A stretch of 64,000 bases of DNA from DATLNM01 sp035536775. GTDB lineage: Bacteria; Actinomycetota; CADDZG01; WHSQ01. Both the position numbers and the translations under genes were made by a program. A model generated the notes under the pieces. That model saw nothing but the letters and a program-made list of their open reading frames with translations, ran no database searches and was not told the DNA's origin. Location of the stretch: assembly GCA_035536775.1 (NCBI GenBank), contig DATLNM010000017.1, positions 11,686 through 75,685 of the forward strand, in the 5' to 3' direction. Shown here piece by piece: positions 42,201 through 50,433 of this stretch. Each line of letters begins with the position of its first letter. Within the stretch, counting starts at the first letter, position 1.

Positions 42201-42538
42201 TCCGCTTCCCAGGGGTCACGCGCCAGGATCGGAAGCAGGCGCCGCTTCCCTACATCGGCCCGGTAGACCGTCAGCGTGTCGTAGGGGATCAGTTCGCCGA
42301 GTGTGTCTGCTATCCGCTCGAGGACAGCATCCAGGTCCTGCTCGGAAAGAACGTCGTGGAAGATCGCCGCGAGACGCCGGTACGACTCGACGTCCGCCTC
42401 GCCCGCGCGTACCTCTTGGACCTCCGACCGAGCGCGGCCGGGTTCAAGCTCGATAGGTGGTTCCGCGATAGATGACGCGATGTTCTCCACTGACCGCCCC
42501 CGGACGGCTAGCTCCGAACACGCGTTCGGCGCCGCCAA
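39263..42538 (-). CDS. GAF-GGDEF-GAF(x3)-HD-GYP cyclic-di-GMP signalling protein
   Basis: 1091 residues. Order: GAF about 60-205; diguanylate cyclase about 218-380 with GGEEF (297-301) and an I-site RxxD (288-291) five residues before it; three more GAF domains about 400-555, 570-735 and 740-890; HD-GYP phosphodiesterase about 905-1085 with FHDIGKIGVP and ERFDGGGYPDGL. Both active sites look intact, so it could make and degrade c-di-GMP under control of GAF ligands. No membrane segment. TTG at 42538 is the longest start; GTG codons further in are possible. Converges with paaD (gap 4 bp). Confidence 0.9.
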   Translation of the reverse strand: MAAPNACSELAVRGRSVENIASSIAEPPIELEPGRARSEVQEVRAGEADVESYRRLAAIFHDVLSEQDLDAVLERIADTLGELIPYDTLTVYRADVGKRRLLPILARDPWEAEEILNSAGAFGEGVTGFAAETLEPVLANDAHLDPRSKLIEGTELNPESLIAVPLIARQSLKGVLAIYRLGESRFNDEEFRLAKLFGDAAALALDNAQIRAFLEHQAQTDSLTGAYNHRFFQERLRSELTRASRSHDAVGLLMFDIDDFKKLNDVYGHALGDQVLIQLAEMLKATVRASDVVCRLGGEEFAVIMPSCDAGDALGLASRIAGRLGGMEFEPAGKVTISLGIAQGPEHAANPRELLHCAEAAMMTAKARGKNRIVLFDETSTERPEVDTTKVDVRSIAHLKMLQSLSGKLSRLNDVRAIGNTIATELRTLIDYHNCRIYTVHDDYCVPICFMGEWTLAEGADEVEMLPMKVGQGITGTVAETCKPALIPDARECEFAMQLPGTADIEESVLAVPMCFGARSIGVILLSKLGVGQFDEDDVRLMEVLAGQAAVSLENARLYEEQTREADKARALLEAAQILSNASSFGEVKRLTVDLAMKLLDANQSSLWLQNDSTGMYTCAAHLGYEGDPTAEAIVHEVVDGPTAARFLAGRDRPFVFTNEESEEVFNEPPSVVSRRVVVAPLAEGDGVKGWIIVREPSDLHSDFLAADRLRLFAAYAHQASVALQKAVLYKDQRDTAEIANSLLEFGHSLAITETLGEVLSRVAELAARVLGGAKTSIWLQDIETGDLVPEAQWGHDDVELDRFVGARFPAKLTAKWLEREWPFILRPELLEQVHQMTEHGRQRVYAVAPLHLQGGRNGCLVASSHPDDGYEFTDKRLRLLTGMAQQSRLAINNALNFESLEGTFIATVEALANALEAKDEYTSSHARSITDMSVEVGAALGLEPKDLKRLELSALFHDIGKIGVPSNILLKPGPLTEEERKAMELHPELGARILAPIDRLREVTPIIRACHERFDGGGYPDGLAGHEVPLEARIIFVCDAFDAMTTDRPYRKRLPTAEAIARLREGAGTQFDPDIVELFTGLIEASNPPE

Positions 42539-42688
42539 GACTAAGGGTACCTCAGGGCGCCTAGAACGACCCGAAAACGCGATGCCCGGCCCCGGTCACC
42601 TACCTCGAGTCACCGCAGCAGGCTCCGGCGGCACAGCGGCTAGGCTGGGTTTTTCCCCTCTCAAAGCCGAGTAGGAGGTTCCCACAGA

Positions 42689-44170
42689 ATGGCAAAGGTC
42701 GACGTTCTGCCCGAGGTCACCAAATTCCTCGAGGGCGCGCCGAAGATGACCGTCGCCGGCAGGAGCGTCGATTCGACCTCCGGCGAGACCTTCGAAGTCC
42801 TCGACCCTTCGACCGGAGCGCGCCTCGCGGACGTTCCCAAGGCTGGCATCCCCGACGTGGATGCCGCGGTCGATGCGGCCCGCGCCGCCTTCGACGATCG
42901 CAGGTGGAGCGGCCTTCGACCGGGTAAGCGGACCGAGGTCCTTTTCAAGATCGCCGACCTCATCAAACGCAACCTCAACGAGCTCGCGCAGCTCGAGGCC
43001 CTCGATTCCGGAAAACCCATCACGATGGCCTCCGGTGAGATGTGGGCTGCGTCTGAATGCTTCCGTTATTACGCGGGGTGGCCGACGAAAATCTTCGGCG
43101 AGACGAATCCGACAGACGACTCCCTGTTCGTCTATTCCACCCGTGAGCCTGTCGGGGTGTGCGCAGGGATCATCCCGTGGAACTTCCCGCTGATCAACGC
43201 GTCGTGGAAGGTCGCACCCGCACTAGCGTTCGGCAACACGATCGTGCTCAAGCCCGCCGAGCAGACTCCGCTGACGGCGCTCCGCCTGGGAGAGCTTTGC
43301 CTCGAGGCGGGGGTCCCCGAGGGTGTCGTCAACGTCTTGAGCGGGTTCGGCGAGGACGCCGGACGAGCACTAGCGCAGCACTACGGGGTCGACAAGGTGT
43401 CGTTCACGGGCTCTACCGAGGTGGGCCGCAAGATCCTGCACGCTTCGGAGGGCAACCTCAAGAGGGTGACGCTGGAGCTGGGCGGCAAGTCGCCCAACAT
43501 CGTGTTCGCGGATGCCGACATGCGCCGCGCCACCAAAGGCACGATGTTCGGCGTCTTCAACAACTCCGGTCAGATGTGCACGGCCGGCACGCGCGTCCTC
43601 GTCGAGAGCTCGATCCACGACGACTTCGTAGCGTCGCTCTCGGAGGCCACCCAGACCCTCAAGCTCGGTCCGGCGCTCGACGACGAGACGGGCATGGGCC
43701 CGGTGGTGTCGGCGGAGCAGCTAGAACGGGTGACCGGCTACATCGACATCGGCAAGGCGGAGGGCGCCGAAGTAGTGACCGGGGGCGGGCGGGCGACCGA
43801 GCTCGGCGACGGCTACTTCGTCCAGCCCACGATCTTCGCGGGGGTCCGCAACTCGATGAAGATCGCCCAGGAGGAGATCTTCGGCCCCGTGGTGGCGGTC
43901 ATCGAGGTCGCAGACGTCGAGGAGGCCATCGCGGTCGGCAACGACACGATCTACGGCCTGGCGGCGGCCGTGTGGACCTCCGACGTGACCAAGGCGCATC
44001 GGGTCGCACGGGGCCTGAGGGCGGGGACTGTGTGGGTCAACACCTCGGGGAACTATGACCCCTCGGTGTCGTACGGGGGCTTCAAGCAGTCCGGCTTCGG
44101 GCGCGACCTGGGCGTCCATTCCATGGAGGCCTACACGGAGACCAAATCCGTCTGGATCAACCTGAAGTAG
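42689..44170 (+). CDS. Aldehyde dehydrogenase (NAD(P)+)
   Basis: 493 residues, ALDH superfamily. Cofactor motif PWNFPLINASWKVAPALAFGN, FTGSTEVG, catalytic Glu in ELGGKSPNIV, catalytic Cys in NSGQMCTAGTR, and the C-terminal SGFGRDLGVHSMEAYTETKSV. Closest to broad-specificity betaine/phenylacetaldehyde-type ALDHs, so a role in aromatic or amine breakdown is possible; paaABCD is 3.4 kb away across the c-di-GMP gene. RBS GGAGG 9 nt before the ATG. Followed by a dispersed repeat. Confidence 0.93.
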   Translation: MAKVDVLPEVTKFLEGAPKMTVAGRSVDSTSGETFEVLDPSTGARLADVPKAGIPDVDAAVDAARAAFDDRRWSGLRPGKRTEVLFKIADLIKRNLNELAQLEALDSGKPITMASGEMWAASECFRYYAGWPTKIFGETNPTDDSLFVYSTREPVGVCAGIIPWNFPLINASWKVAPALAFGNTIVLKPAEQTPLTALRLGELCLEAGVPEGVVNVLSGFGEDAGRALAQHYGVDKVSFTGSTEVGRKILHASEGNLKRVTLELGGKSPNIVFADADMRRATKGTMFGVFNNSGQMCTAGTRVLVESSIHDDFVASLSEATQTLKLGPALDDETGMGPVVSAEQLERVTGYIDIGKAEGAEVVTGGGRATELGDGYFVQPTIFAGVRNSMKIAQEEIFGPVVAVIEVADVEEAIAVGNDTIYGLAAAVWTSDVTKAHRVARGLRAGTVWVNTSGNYDPSVSYGGFKQSGFGRDLGVHSMEAYTETKSVWINLK

Positions 44171-44230
44171 GCAAAAGCGCACTCGGCGAGCACCGAAGGG
44201 CGCAGCCGGCACTGGACCCTCGCCGGCCTG

Positions 44231-44336
44231 GCCTTGGGGGGTCCAGGGGGGTAGAGAGCCGCAGCGAAGCGGAGGCGAACGACCCCCGGCGGCCACGGCG
44301 ATGCCGAAGGCATCGTCACCCGTGGCCGGAAGAAAA
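44231..44336 (+). repeat. Dispersed hairpin repeat, copy 2 (intergenic)
   Basis: Matches copy 1 (about 1421-1527). The hairpin CGATGCC-GAA-GGCATCG (44299-44315) is enclosed by GGCCACGG (44291-44298) and CCGTGGCC (44320-44327), a longer pairing arm than in copy 1. It lies between the aldehyde dehydrogenase stop and the sigma-factor promoter. Confidence 0.85.
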
Positions 44337-44343
44337 TAGCCCT

Positions 44344-44372
44344 GTGACCGAACCGAGCGCCGGACGTACAAT
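44344..44372 (+). promoter_or_regulatory. Candidate promoter of the sigma-factor gene
   Basis: GTGACC (44344-44349), 17-nt spacer, TACAAT (44367-44372), about 83 bp before the ATG. Good -10 and moderate -35. Directly follows the dispersed repeat. Confidence 0.5.
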
Positions 44373-44454
44373 CTTGTAGGGCCTGGTAGTAGCTCTAACG
44401 ACGGGGGCGCTACCGCTGAGAGAAGTACCCATTAGGGCTGCGACGGGGGGCGAT

Positions 44455-45564
44455 ATGAACGAGGGTGTCCGTTCGTTCGAGGAGGAATGGCCGGACTTGG
44501 CGCGCCGGCTGCATTCCATGCTCGGGGCCAAGAGGATCCCGCCATGGCGGCGTGAGGACATCGTGCAGGAGACCGGTCTCCGGCTCTTCAGGATGTGGGA
44601 CGCGGTGGATCCGGAGCGCCCCCTGTGGGCTCTAACGGTAACCATCGCCCTTAACCTCGTGCGTGATGAGGCCCGCCGTCAGGCGAGCAGAGAGATCCTC
44701 GGCGCGGTGCCCGATATCGCAGCCCCCTCCGAGAACGTCGAACGGTCAGGGCTCGCGCGGGTCGAGTTGCGTGCGGTCGAGAAGGCATTGACCCAAATGA
44801 CCCCAGCTCACCGTTCCGTCCTCCTCGCCGAGGTTGGCGACGAGAGCGTCTCCAGCGAACGGGGCCCCAACGCAGTGAAGATGTTGCGGATGCGCGCTCG
44901 CCGTCGCCTCACATCGTTGCTGGATGCAGCCTCTGCAAGCGTGGGAGTCGTGGGGCTGCGACTGCGCAAACTCACCGGCATCGAGCACCACTTCGTTCCT
45001 CTTCGCAATCTCACGTCCTCTCCGTTCGAACATGCCGTGGGTCCGGCGACAGCCGGAGTTCTGGCGGCACTTGCGTTCCTCGCGATCGGCGGGCCAGACC
45101 TCGGTGCCTGGCTCGACAAGATCCCGTCAGACGAGAACGTTGCCGCCCCGAAGGGCGCCGTCTCGATGTCGTTCGACGCGGCCGGAAGCGCTGGCACGGC
45201 CGGCGACGCCGGCTTGGACATCGTGACCCCGAATGGCGACGATGCTGCGGCGATCACAGGCTCGTCGCCCTACTCCAAGGAGAACCCGTACCGAGTGCCG
45301 GTACCGGTCGTGCCGGTCGCAGGGGAAGACGGGTACATCGAGGGCGAAGCCCACCTAGGGTTCCTCGGGATGGGTGTCCGTTTCGGCGAGCACAAGGGCC
45401 GGCCGCTATGCCATTCGGCGCCCGTCGTCACCGAAGCCCGCTGCGCGCGCCGCCACCGGGCGCGATCCTCGTCGGAGGGTACGCCTGGAGGTCTTCAGGC
45501 GGGAGCCAAGGCGCGCGCCCGCTTCGGCCCCCTAGTTCTCATCGTGGGATACGAGACTTCCTAA
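44455..45564 (+). CDS. ECF-type RNA polymerase sigma factor fused to a membrane helix and external domain
   Basis: 369 residues. Region sigma-2 about 13-77 (REDIVQETGLRLFRMWDAV; WALTVTIALNLVRDEARRQ) and sigma-4 about 104-158 (ALTQMTPAHRSVLL, VKMLRMRARRRL). Then a single membrane helix about 194-213 (ATAGVLAALAFLAIGG) and about 155 further residues, Gly/Ala/Pro-rich, predicted outside. Standard ECF factors are about 160-200 residues, so the second half is an added anchor-sensor module that could hold the sigma at the membrane. The last 50 residues are Arg-rich and could reflect a late frameshift, but no better frame was seen. Converges with the kinase gene. Confidence 0.8.
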   Translation: MNEGVRSFEEEWPDLARRLHSMLGAKRIPPWRREDIVQETGLRLFRMWDAVDPERPLWALTVTIALNLVRDEARRQASREILGAVPDIAAPSENVERSGLARVELRAVEKALTQMTPAHRSVLLAEVGDESVSSERGPNAVKMLRMRARRRLTSLLDAASASVGVVGLRLRKLTGIEHHFVPLRNLTSSPFEHAVGPATAGVLAALAFLAIGGPDLGAWLDKIPSDENVAAPKGAVSMSFDAAGSAGTAGDAGLDIVTPNGDDAAAITGSSPYSKENPYRVPVPVVPVAGEDGYIEGEAHLGFLGMGVRFGEHKGRPLCHSAPVVTEARCARRHRARSSSEGTPGGLQAGAKARARFGPLVLIVGYETS

Positions 45565-45568
45565 GTCG

Positions 45569-46993
45569 TTATCCGCTCGGGATCGAATCTAAGGGAGGTC
45601 GGTGGTCGGGGTGCACACGCGCCAGCCACTCCATCTCTAGTTTCCCGAGCTCGGTATCGGAGGGCTGACCGGTCCACATCTCGCGTGCGATCGCGTGCCA
45701 GTTCGCCGTGGCACCGAGCCGTGAGAGCAACGACGCGACACCGAACGACATCCGGTTGAAGGTGATCATCACTCCCGGGATCCCGATCTTGCGCATGGTT
45801 TGGAATGCCGAGGAACGAGGGTCGAATGCAGCCGCAGCGATCGCCTGCGTCAGCCGCAGGTCCATCGTGAAGTCCCGGTCTTCGAGCACAGGACGGTTGA
45901 GCATCTTTAGATGATCCCAGACCGCGGTGATCTCCGGCGTCTTGCTGCCGAGGATCCCAAGGGACTCAAGAGCGACCCGGCCGCGCTCGGTATCGTCGGC
46001 GATCAACGCCGTAACGACGTCAAGCAGGAGGTGCAGGGTCTTGCTGTCGATCTCGCGCACCAGACCGAAATCGAGGAACGCGACCCTGCCATCGGGCAGG
46101 AGCTTGTAGTTGCCGGGGTGTGGATCGGCCGAGAACACCAAGAAGCGATCGAAGCTCCCGTAGAAGAACCGGAACAGGATCTCGCCCAGCCTGTCCTTTT
46201 CCGGCTGGGCCCATTCATACGCCGAGGTGAAGTGCTCACCACTCACGAACTCCTGAGTGATGACGCGGGTGCGGCAGAACTCGGGGAACACCTTGGGGAC
46301 GTAGATGAACGGGTGCTCGGCATAGAGAGATGCGAAGCGCGCCTGGTTGCGCGCCTCGCGTTCGTAGTCGAGCTCCTCCAAGACTCGATCCTTGACCTCG
46401 TTGGCGATCTCTTTCGGGTCGAGGTTCGGAGCGATCGCGAGCGACAACTTCGTCAACGCTGAAAGGTTCTTCACGTCGGCTCGCACGGCCTCGTCGACCC
46501 CGGGATACTGCACCTTCACGGCGACCGTTTCGCCTGTCGGCAAGACCGCGCGATGGACCTGGCCGATCGACGCGGAGGCGACGGGAACGTCTTCGAAGTC
46601 ATCGAAGATCTCTGAGACGGGCTTGTCGAACTCTTGGCTGATGACACGCTTGGCGGCCTCGGGATCGATCGGCGGTGCTGAGTTCTGGAGCATGGTGAGA
46701 GCGTCTTTGTAGACGTCGAGGTGCTCGCCGGGAACCTCGAACTCGTAGAAGGACGCGAGCTGACCCAGCTTCATCGCGGCACCCTTCATTTCACCGAGCA
46801 TGTCGACGACCTGCGAGGCGGTCTGCTTGTGGAATCCGTCGAGTAGTTCTTGGGCGCGTCCGGGCGTGGCGAACGATCGCACCCTTGTCCCGAGGAAGCG
46901 CGCGGCGGATCGTCCCGTTTGTCCCGCGAGCATGGCACCCCTCTGAGCCCACCCGGTCGGAATCTCAGGCGGACGATCGCGCTTCTCACCCAT
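45569..46993 (-). CDS. ABC1/UbiB-family (AarF-ADCK) kinase-like protein
   Basis: 474 residues. Signature AMKLGQLASF (KxGQ), Lys in VAVKVQYPGV, ERE-type Glu region EELDYEREARNQARF, catalytic ADPHPGNYKLL and metal DFG in AFLDFGLV. Family members support quinone biosynthesis or lipid handling through atypical ATPase activity. In an actinobacterium that likely uses menaquinone the substrate is uncertain. ATG at 46993 with AAGGGG upstream. Divergent from the M28 peptidase across 43 bp. Confidence 0.93.
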   Translation of the reverse strand: MGEKRDRPPEIPTGWAQRGAMLAGQTGRSAARFLGTRVRSFATPGRAQELLDGFHKQTASQVVDMLGEMKGAAMKLGQLASFYEFEVPGEHLDVYKDALTMLQNSAPPIDPEAAKRVISQEFDKPVSEIFDDFEDVPVASASIGQVHRAVLPTGETVAVKVQYPGVDEAVRADVKNLSALTKLSLAIAPNLDPKEIANEVKDRVLEELDYEREARNQARFASLYAEHPFIYVPKVFPEFCRTRVITQEFVSGEHFTSAYEWAQPEKDRLGEILFRFFYGSFDRFLVFSADPHPGNYKLLPDGRVAFLDFGLVREIDSKTLHLLLDVVTALIADDTERGRVALESLGILGSKTPEITAVWDHLKMLNRPVLEDRDFTMDLRLTQAIAAAAFDPRSSAFQTMRKIGIPGVMITFNRMSFGVASLLSRLGATANWHAIAREMWTGQPSDTELGKLEMEWLARVHPDHRPPLDSIPSG

Positions 46994-47024
46994 AACGCAC
47001 GGTCCCCTTGGTCAGATTTCGACT

Positions 47025-47030
47025 TACTCT
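47025..47030 (+). promoter_or_regulatory. -10 box of a probable leaderless M28 peptidase transcript
   Basis: TACTCT, then 6 nt, then the GTG start at 47037. No ribosome site is present between them. Confidence 0.5.
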
Positions 47031-47036
47031 AGATGA

Positions 47037-48005
47037 GTGAGATACCTACGCCTGACCTCGTACCTCGCAGTGTTCATGATCACGGTGACAGCCTGCGCCG
47101 CGAACAGCGCTTCGTCACCGACGGCCTCTGCCGTCGCACTGCAAACGACGACGCCACCCGCGACGCCCGAGCCGACGACCAGTCCCGCCGAGGATGAACC
47201 CGGCAAGGTCCCTCCGTTCTCCAAGGAGCGAGCGATGCACCATGTGCGCGAGCTCGCGAGCGATATCGGAGTCCGGGTGCGCGCGACACAAGGCGAGCTG
47301 GATGGAGCGCGGTACATCGCGGCCGAGTTCAGATCCCTTGGCTACAACGTCAACATGCAGAAGTTTGCGGTGGACGGCGGCACCTCGCGCAACGTGGTTG
47401 CGTGGTGGCCCGGCGCGAAGCGCTACCCCGTTATCGTCGGGGGGCATATGGACTCGGTGCCGGGCGCACCTGGCGCGAACGACAACGCATCCGGCGTTGC
47501 CGTGATCCTCGAAGTTGCACGCCTTATGGCAGGCCGCGACCAAACACGGTGGGTGCGCTTCGTGGCATTCGGCTCCGAGGAGTACGGGACGGATGGCTCC
47601 CATCACCGCGGGTCAGAGGTTTTCGTCGCCCGCCTCGGCGAGGAAGGGAGAAGGCGCCTTGCGGGGATGGTCTCGGTCGACATGATCGCGGATGGACGGC
47701 CACTTCTAACCGGTACCTCTGGCATCGCCGCCGAAACGGTGGCTCGAACGGTCGACGAGATCGGCACCCGGATCGGCGTCGACATGAGCTACCAGACGAC
47801 GTGTGACTGCTCCGACAACGGCCCCTTCGAGCACGCCGGGATCCCCGCTGCTTACCTGTGGAGCGGATCCGTGCCGGAATACCACTCGCCAGATGACACC
47901 GTGGCCAACATGGTCCCCGAGGACCTCATGAGGACAGGCAGGGTCGTCCGGGCCTTCGTCAAGGCGCTCGACCGCAAGATGTTGGAGCATTTCCGCTCGG
48001 GATGA
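47037..48005 (+). CDS. Lipoprotein M28-family zinc peptidase
   Basis: 322 residues. Lipoprotein signal with lipobox VTAC (Cys20), a Thr/Pro/Ala-rich linker to about 60, then an M28 di-zinc domain: His and Asp in GGHMDSVPG, bridging Asp in GANDNASG, catalytic Glu pair in FGSEEYG, Asp in SVDMIADG, and His in EYHSPDD. Likely an aminopeptidase anchored outside the membrane. GTG start, probably leaderless. The LysM-protein gene begins 52 bp after the stop. Confidence 0.92.
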   Translation: MRYLRLTSYLAVFMITVTACAANSASSPTASAVALQTTTPPATPEPTTSPAEDEPGKVPPFSKERAMHHVRELASDIGVRVRATQGELDGARYIAAEFRSLGYNVNMQKFAVDGGTSRNVVAWWPGAKRYPVIVGGHMDSVPGAPGANDNASGVAVILEVARLMAGRDQTRWVRFVAFGSEEYGTDGSHHRGSEVFVARLGEEGRRRLAGMVSVDMIADGRPLLTGTSGIAAETVARTVDEIGTRIGVDMSYQTTCDCSDNGPFEHAGIPAAYLWSGSVPEYHSPDDTVANMVPEDLMRTGRVVRAFVKALDRKMLEHFRSG

Positions 48006-48044
48006 GCCGTTTCCCCTGGCTAACGGTGTCAGAGGGATTCAAGC

Positions 48045-48050
48045 TATTGT
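48045..48050 (+). promoter_or_regulatory. -10 box of a probable leaderless LysM-gene transcript
   Basis: TATTGT, then 7 nt, then the ATG at 48058. No ribosome site between. Confidence 0.45.
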
Positions 48051-48057
48051 CTTTGCC

Positions 48058-48582
48058 ATGGGTGAACGAATAACTCAGCCGTTCGATCCCTACGAGCCCG
48101 AGCCGTCGTACGACTGGGACTACGGCGAGCCTGAGCCCTCACGAGGCCCGAACGTCCTCTGGGGACGCGTCGCGGTGCTCGGTGGAGTGATCTTGTTCGC
48201 GTTCATCATCGGCCGGGCGTCCGCGCCGGGAGGGATCCCTGAAGAGCAACTGACGGCTCTGCGGACGGACAACGCCGAGCTACAGGCTGAGGTCGAGCGT
48301 CTCGAGGCCCGTGAAGACCAGGCCGACCGGGCCCTGCCCACCATAGCGATTACGCAGGCGCCCACCGACGAGGGCACCGCAGCCGCAGGCCAGACCTACG
48401 TAGTGAGGTCCGGCGACACGCTGCGCGAGATCGCCGAGCGGTTCTACGGCGATCCCTTGCTGGATGACCTCATCGCCGAGGCCAACGACATCACCGATCC
48501 CACCCAACTGCGCGTCGGCCAAGAGCTGACGATCCCGCCGAAGCCCGAGGACACTGAGGACACCGAGGAAACCGACGAGTAG
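48058..48582 (+). CDS. Membrane-anchored LysM protein with coiled coil
   Basis: 174 residues. Cytoplasmic Pro/Glu/Tyr-rich start (1-33), membrane helix about 35-53, a coiled coil about 61-90 (LRTDNAELQAEVERLEARED), and a LysM domain about 113-161 (YVVRSGDTLREIAERFYGDP to LRVGQELTIPP), then an acidic tail. The LysM would bind peptidoglycan outside the membrane. The architecture resembles cell-wall/division accessory proteins; exact role unknown. The next gene probably follows in the same transcript. Confidence 0.88.
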   Translation: MGERITQPFDPYEPEPSYDWDYGEPEPSRGPNVLWGRVAVLGGVILFAFIIGRASAPGGIPEEQLTALRTDNAELQAEVERLEAREDQADRALPTIAITQAPTDEGTAAAGQTYVVRSGDTLREIAERFYGDPLLDDLIAEANDITDPTQLRVGQELTIPPKPEDTEDTEETDE

Positions 48583-48631
48583 CTCGCAGGAGAGCCGGGA
48601 CATCGAGCGGCCGTGGACGATTCCGGCCCTC

Positions 48632-49165
48632 TTGGTGCTACAGGGGTCGAGCTGTGTAGCGGCTTTCGTTGTGACCGGCGGGGATGCGATCAAGACGCCG
48701 TACCTATCCGTGACGCTCGGGCTGATGGTCGCCTTATGGATGGGCGCGAGATGGGCGTTTACGGCCGTCCTTGGGACGCTATTTCTCGAAGCGGTTCTCG
48801 TTGTCCCACTCTTCGTCATGGCCAACCTCGGAAGGCCCATCACCGCGGCGCTAGCGATAACCTCCGTGACTGCCCAATTGATTCTCCTGATACATCCCCT
48901 TACGAGGTCCTGGGTTCAAGGTGCTAACTCTGAAGATCGGGCAACACAACGTCCCGCAACTGACTATCTTGCCGTTGCTGGCGGCGCTCTCATCGCGATC
49001 TCGCTCTTCGTCGTGACACCTGTGCTTTGGGCGACGGGTGCCCTGCAAGGCTTGGCATTGATACTGCTGGTTTGTGCGTTATCCGTCATCGGCGTCGCGC
49101 TGGTCATGCGCGGGCAATCAACTCGCGCCAGCGATCGAGTGACAGGGAACTTACGCGCAGGCTGA
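48632..49165 (+). CDS. Predicted integral membrane protein, unknown
   Basis: 177 residues from the TTG at 48632. About four to five hydrophobic segments (for example near 22-40, 44-64, 70-88, 113-133, 137-158 of the product). No catalytic motif recognised. The open frame upstream reads ERPWTIPALLVLQG without an ATG or GTG, and the residues look like a natural membrane-protein start, so the real start may be slightly upstream at a rare codon. Lies 50 bp after the LysM gene on the same strand. Lower GC than its neighbours. Confidence 0.6.
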   Translation: MVLQGSSCVAAFVVTGGDAIKTPYLSVTLGLMVALWMGARWAFTAVLGTLFLEAVLVVPLFVMANLGRPITAALAITSVTAQLILLIHPLTRSWVQGANSEDRATQRPATDYLAVAGGALIAISLFVVTPVLWATGALQGLALILLVCALSVIGVALVMRGQSTRASDRVTGNLRAG

Positions 49166-49222
49166 TCATGAAGATACGGTCGGTGCCACGACGGTTCGCG
49201 TGAGGCTTCGGGCGGAACGGCG

Positions 49223-50335
49223 TCAGGGTTCGGGGGGTGTGAGCTTGCCGGCTTTCCGGTCGCGCTCAGTCTTGGCGCGGTGGCAGGGGTAGCAGCGGGG
49301 GTCGAGGTTCCCGTTCGACGTCGGACCGCCCGCAACGCGAGGCTCGACGTGGTCGAACTCGGTGCGGAAGCGGTTGCCACAGTCGACGCACGAGATTCCA
49401 TCGAAGCCGGGCGGCGCGCCCAGCTCTAGAGCGATCGCGACCTCGACGGGGATCGAGCGCGACCAGCGGCGCATCTGACGCAGGTCGGTCCCGTCGTAGA
49501 ACACTCCGGTCAAGAACGCGTCCTCGGCTATCCCCTTGGCCACCTGCGGCGCGATCGGCCCGACGCCTGGGATCTTGCAGTGCTCTCCGGGCTTGACGTC
49601 GGTCCAACCCCTCTTGGCGACCTGGTGGCTCACGAGCACGACCAACTCAGGACGCTTTGAGCGACCCTTGCCCGAGCCCGACAGCAACGCCGCGTATGCG
49701 TCGGCGAGATGACGTTCGAACGGCTCCTCGACGCCGTCCCTCTTCGCGGCCAGCGCGCGACGCGCCGCTTCGGCTTCGGCGCGCGCCACGATCGGGGCGC
49801 CGACGTGAGGCTCCCATGTGACCTGGAGATGCGTCATGCCCAACTCGTCGGAATAGGTGCGAGCGGACCGGGCCACACGCTGGCGCGCGGCAAGGTCAAG
49901 ATGCTGCTCGGCTTCGAGCTTAATCTTGCGCGCCTTGTCCTTGAGGACGTGGAACGCCTCGGTTCGGGCCACCGCCACGAGCTCCTTGGCTGCTCCGGGA
50001 CACGACTCCTCAGCTTTGGCTATCTCGGCAGCTTGGTCGAGCGAGATCGCGCCACTTTGAAACGCGTCGCTTAGATCATCGGCCGCGCCGAGCACCTTGC
50101 CGGTTGCGACGATGTCTCTCGCCCTCCCGAGCGAGGTCCCGGTAGCTCGCGCGACCTTGTCTGGGTCGTCGAGTTTGCGAGCGAGCTCCGCGACGCCGAA
50201 CGCGGCCAACCGGCCAGCCCGGTCGTAGACCTCGAGCAACTTCTGGGCCGCGCTCGCACTAAGCAGCTCCGGCTCGAGACCGGCGTTCGCCTTCTCGAGT
50301 AACTCGACGGCGTCTTCAACAAGTGTGACTTCCAT
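49223..50335 (-). CDS. DUF222-type HNH endonuclease domain protein
   Basis: 370 residues. A helical DUF222-like N-terminal part (about 1-300) and a C-terminal HNH module (about 317-358) with CVDCG, the EFDHVEPR His and CYPCH zinc pair. Members are multi-copy in actinobacteria (REP13E12-like) and often associated with mobile repeats; their nuclease activity is mostly unproven. No flanking inverted repeats were found here. ATG at 50335. A CRP-like palindrome lies about 110 bp upstream. Confidence 0.85.
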   Translation of the reverse strand: MEVTLVEDAVELLEKANAGLEPELLSASAAQKLLEVYDRAGRLAAFGVAELARKLDDPDKVARATGTSLGRARDIVATGKVLGAADDLSDAFQSGAISLDQAAEIAKAEESCPGAAKELVAVARTEAFHVLKDKARKIKLEAEQHLDLAARQRVARSARTYSDELGMTHLQVTWEPHVGAPIVARAEAEAARRALAAKRDGVEEPFERHLADAYAALLSGSGKGRSKRPELVVLVSHQVAKRGWTDVKPGEHCKIPGVGPIAPQVAKGIAEDAFLTGVFYDGTDLRQMRRWSRSIPVEVAIALELGAPPGFDGISCVDCGNRFRTEFDHVEPRVAGGPTSNGNLDPRCYPCHRAKTERDRKAGKLTPPEP

Positions 50336-50433
50336 GCACTAGCGATTGTGGCAGGCGGGTACGACAACTTCTGTCTGTTTCACAAGCGATGGAGAACCTT
50401 TTCCAAGAAAACTTGAGCGAATGTTTCCGAGCG

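Noticed and set aside
48911..48935. tRNA-like GGGTTCAAGG
   Set aside because: No acceptor or anticodon stem around it; lies inside a membrane-protein gene. No tRNA was found in the window.
49223..50335. Mobile element or intron around the HNH gene
   Set aside because: No terminal inverted repeats, target duplication, reverse transcriptase or integrase; treated as a resident DUF222-HNH gene.
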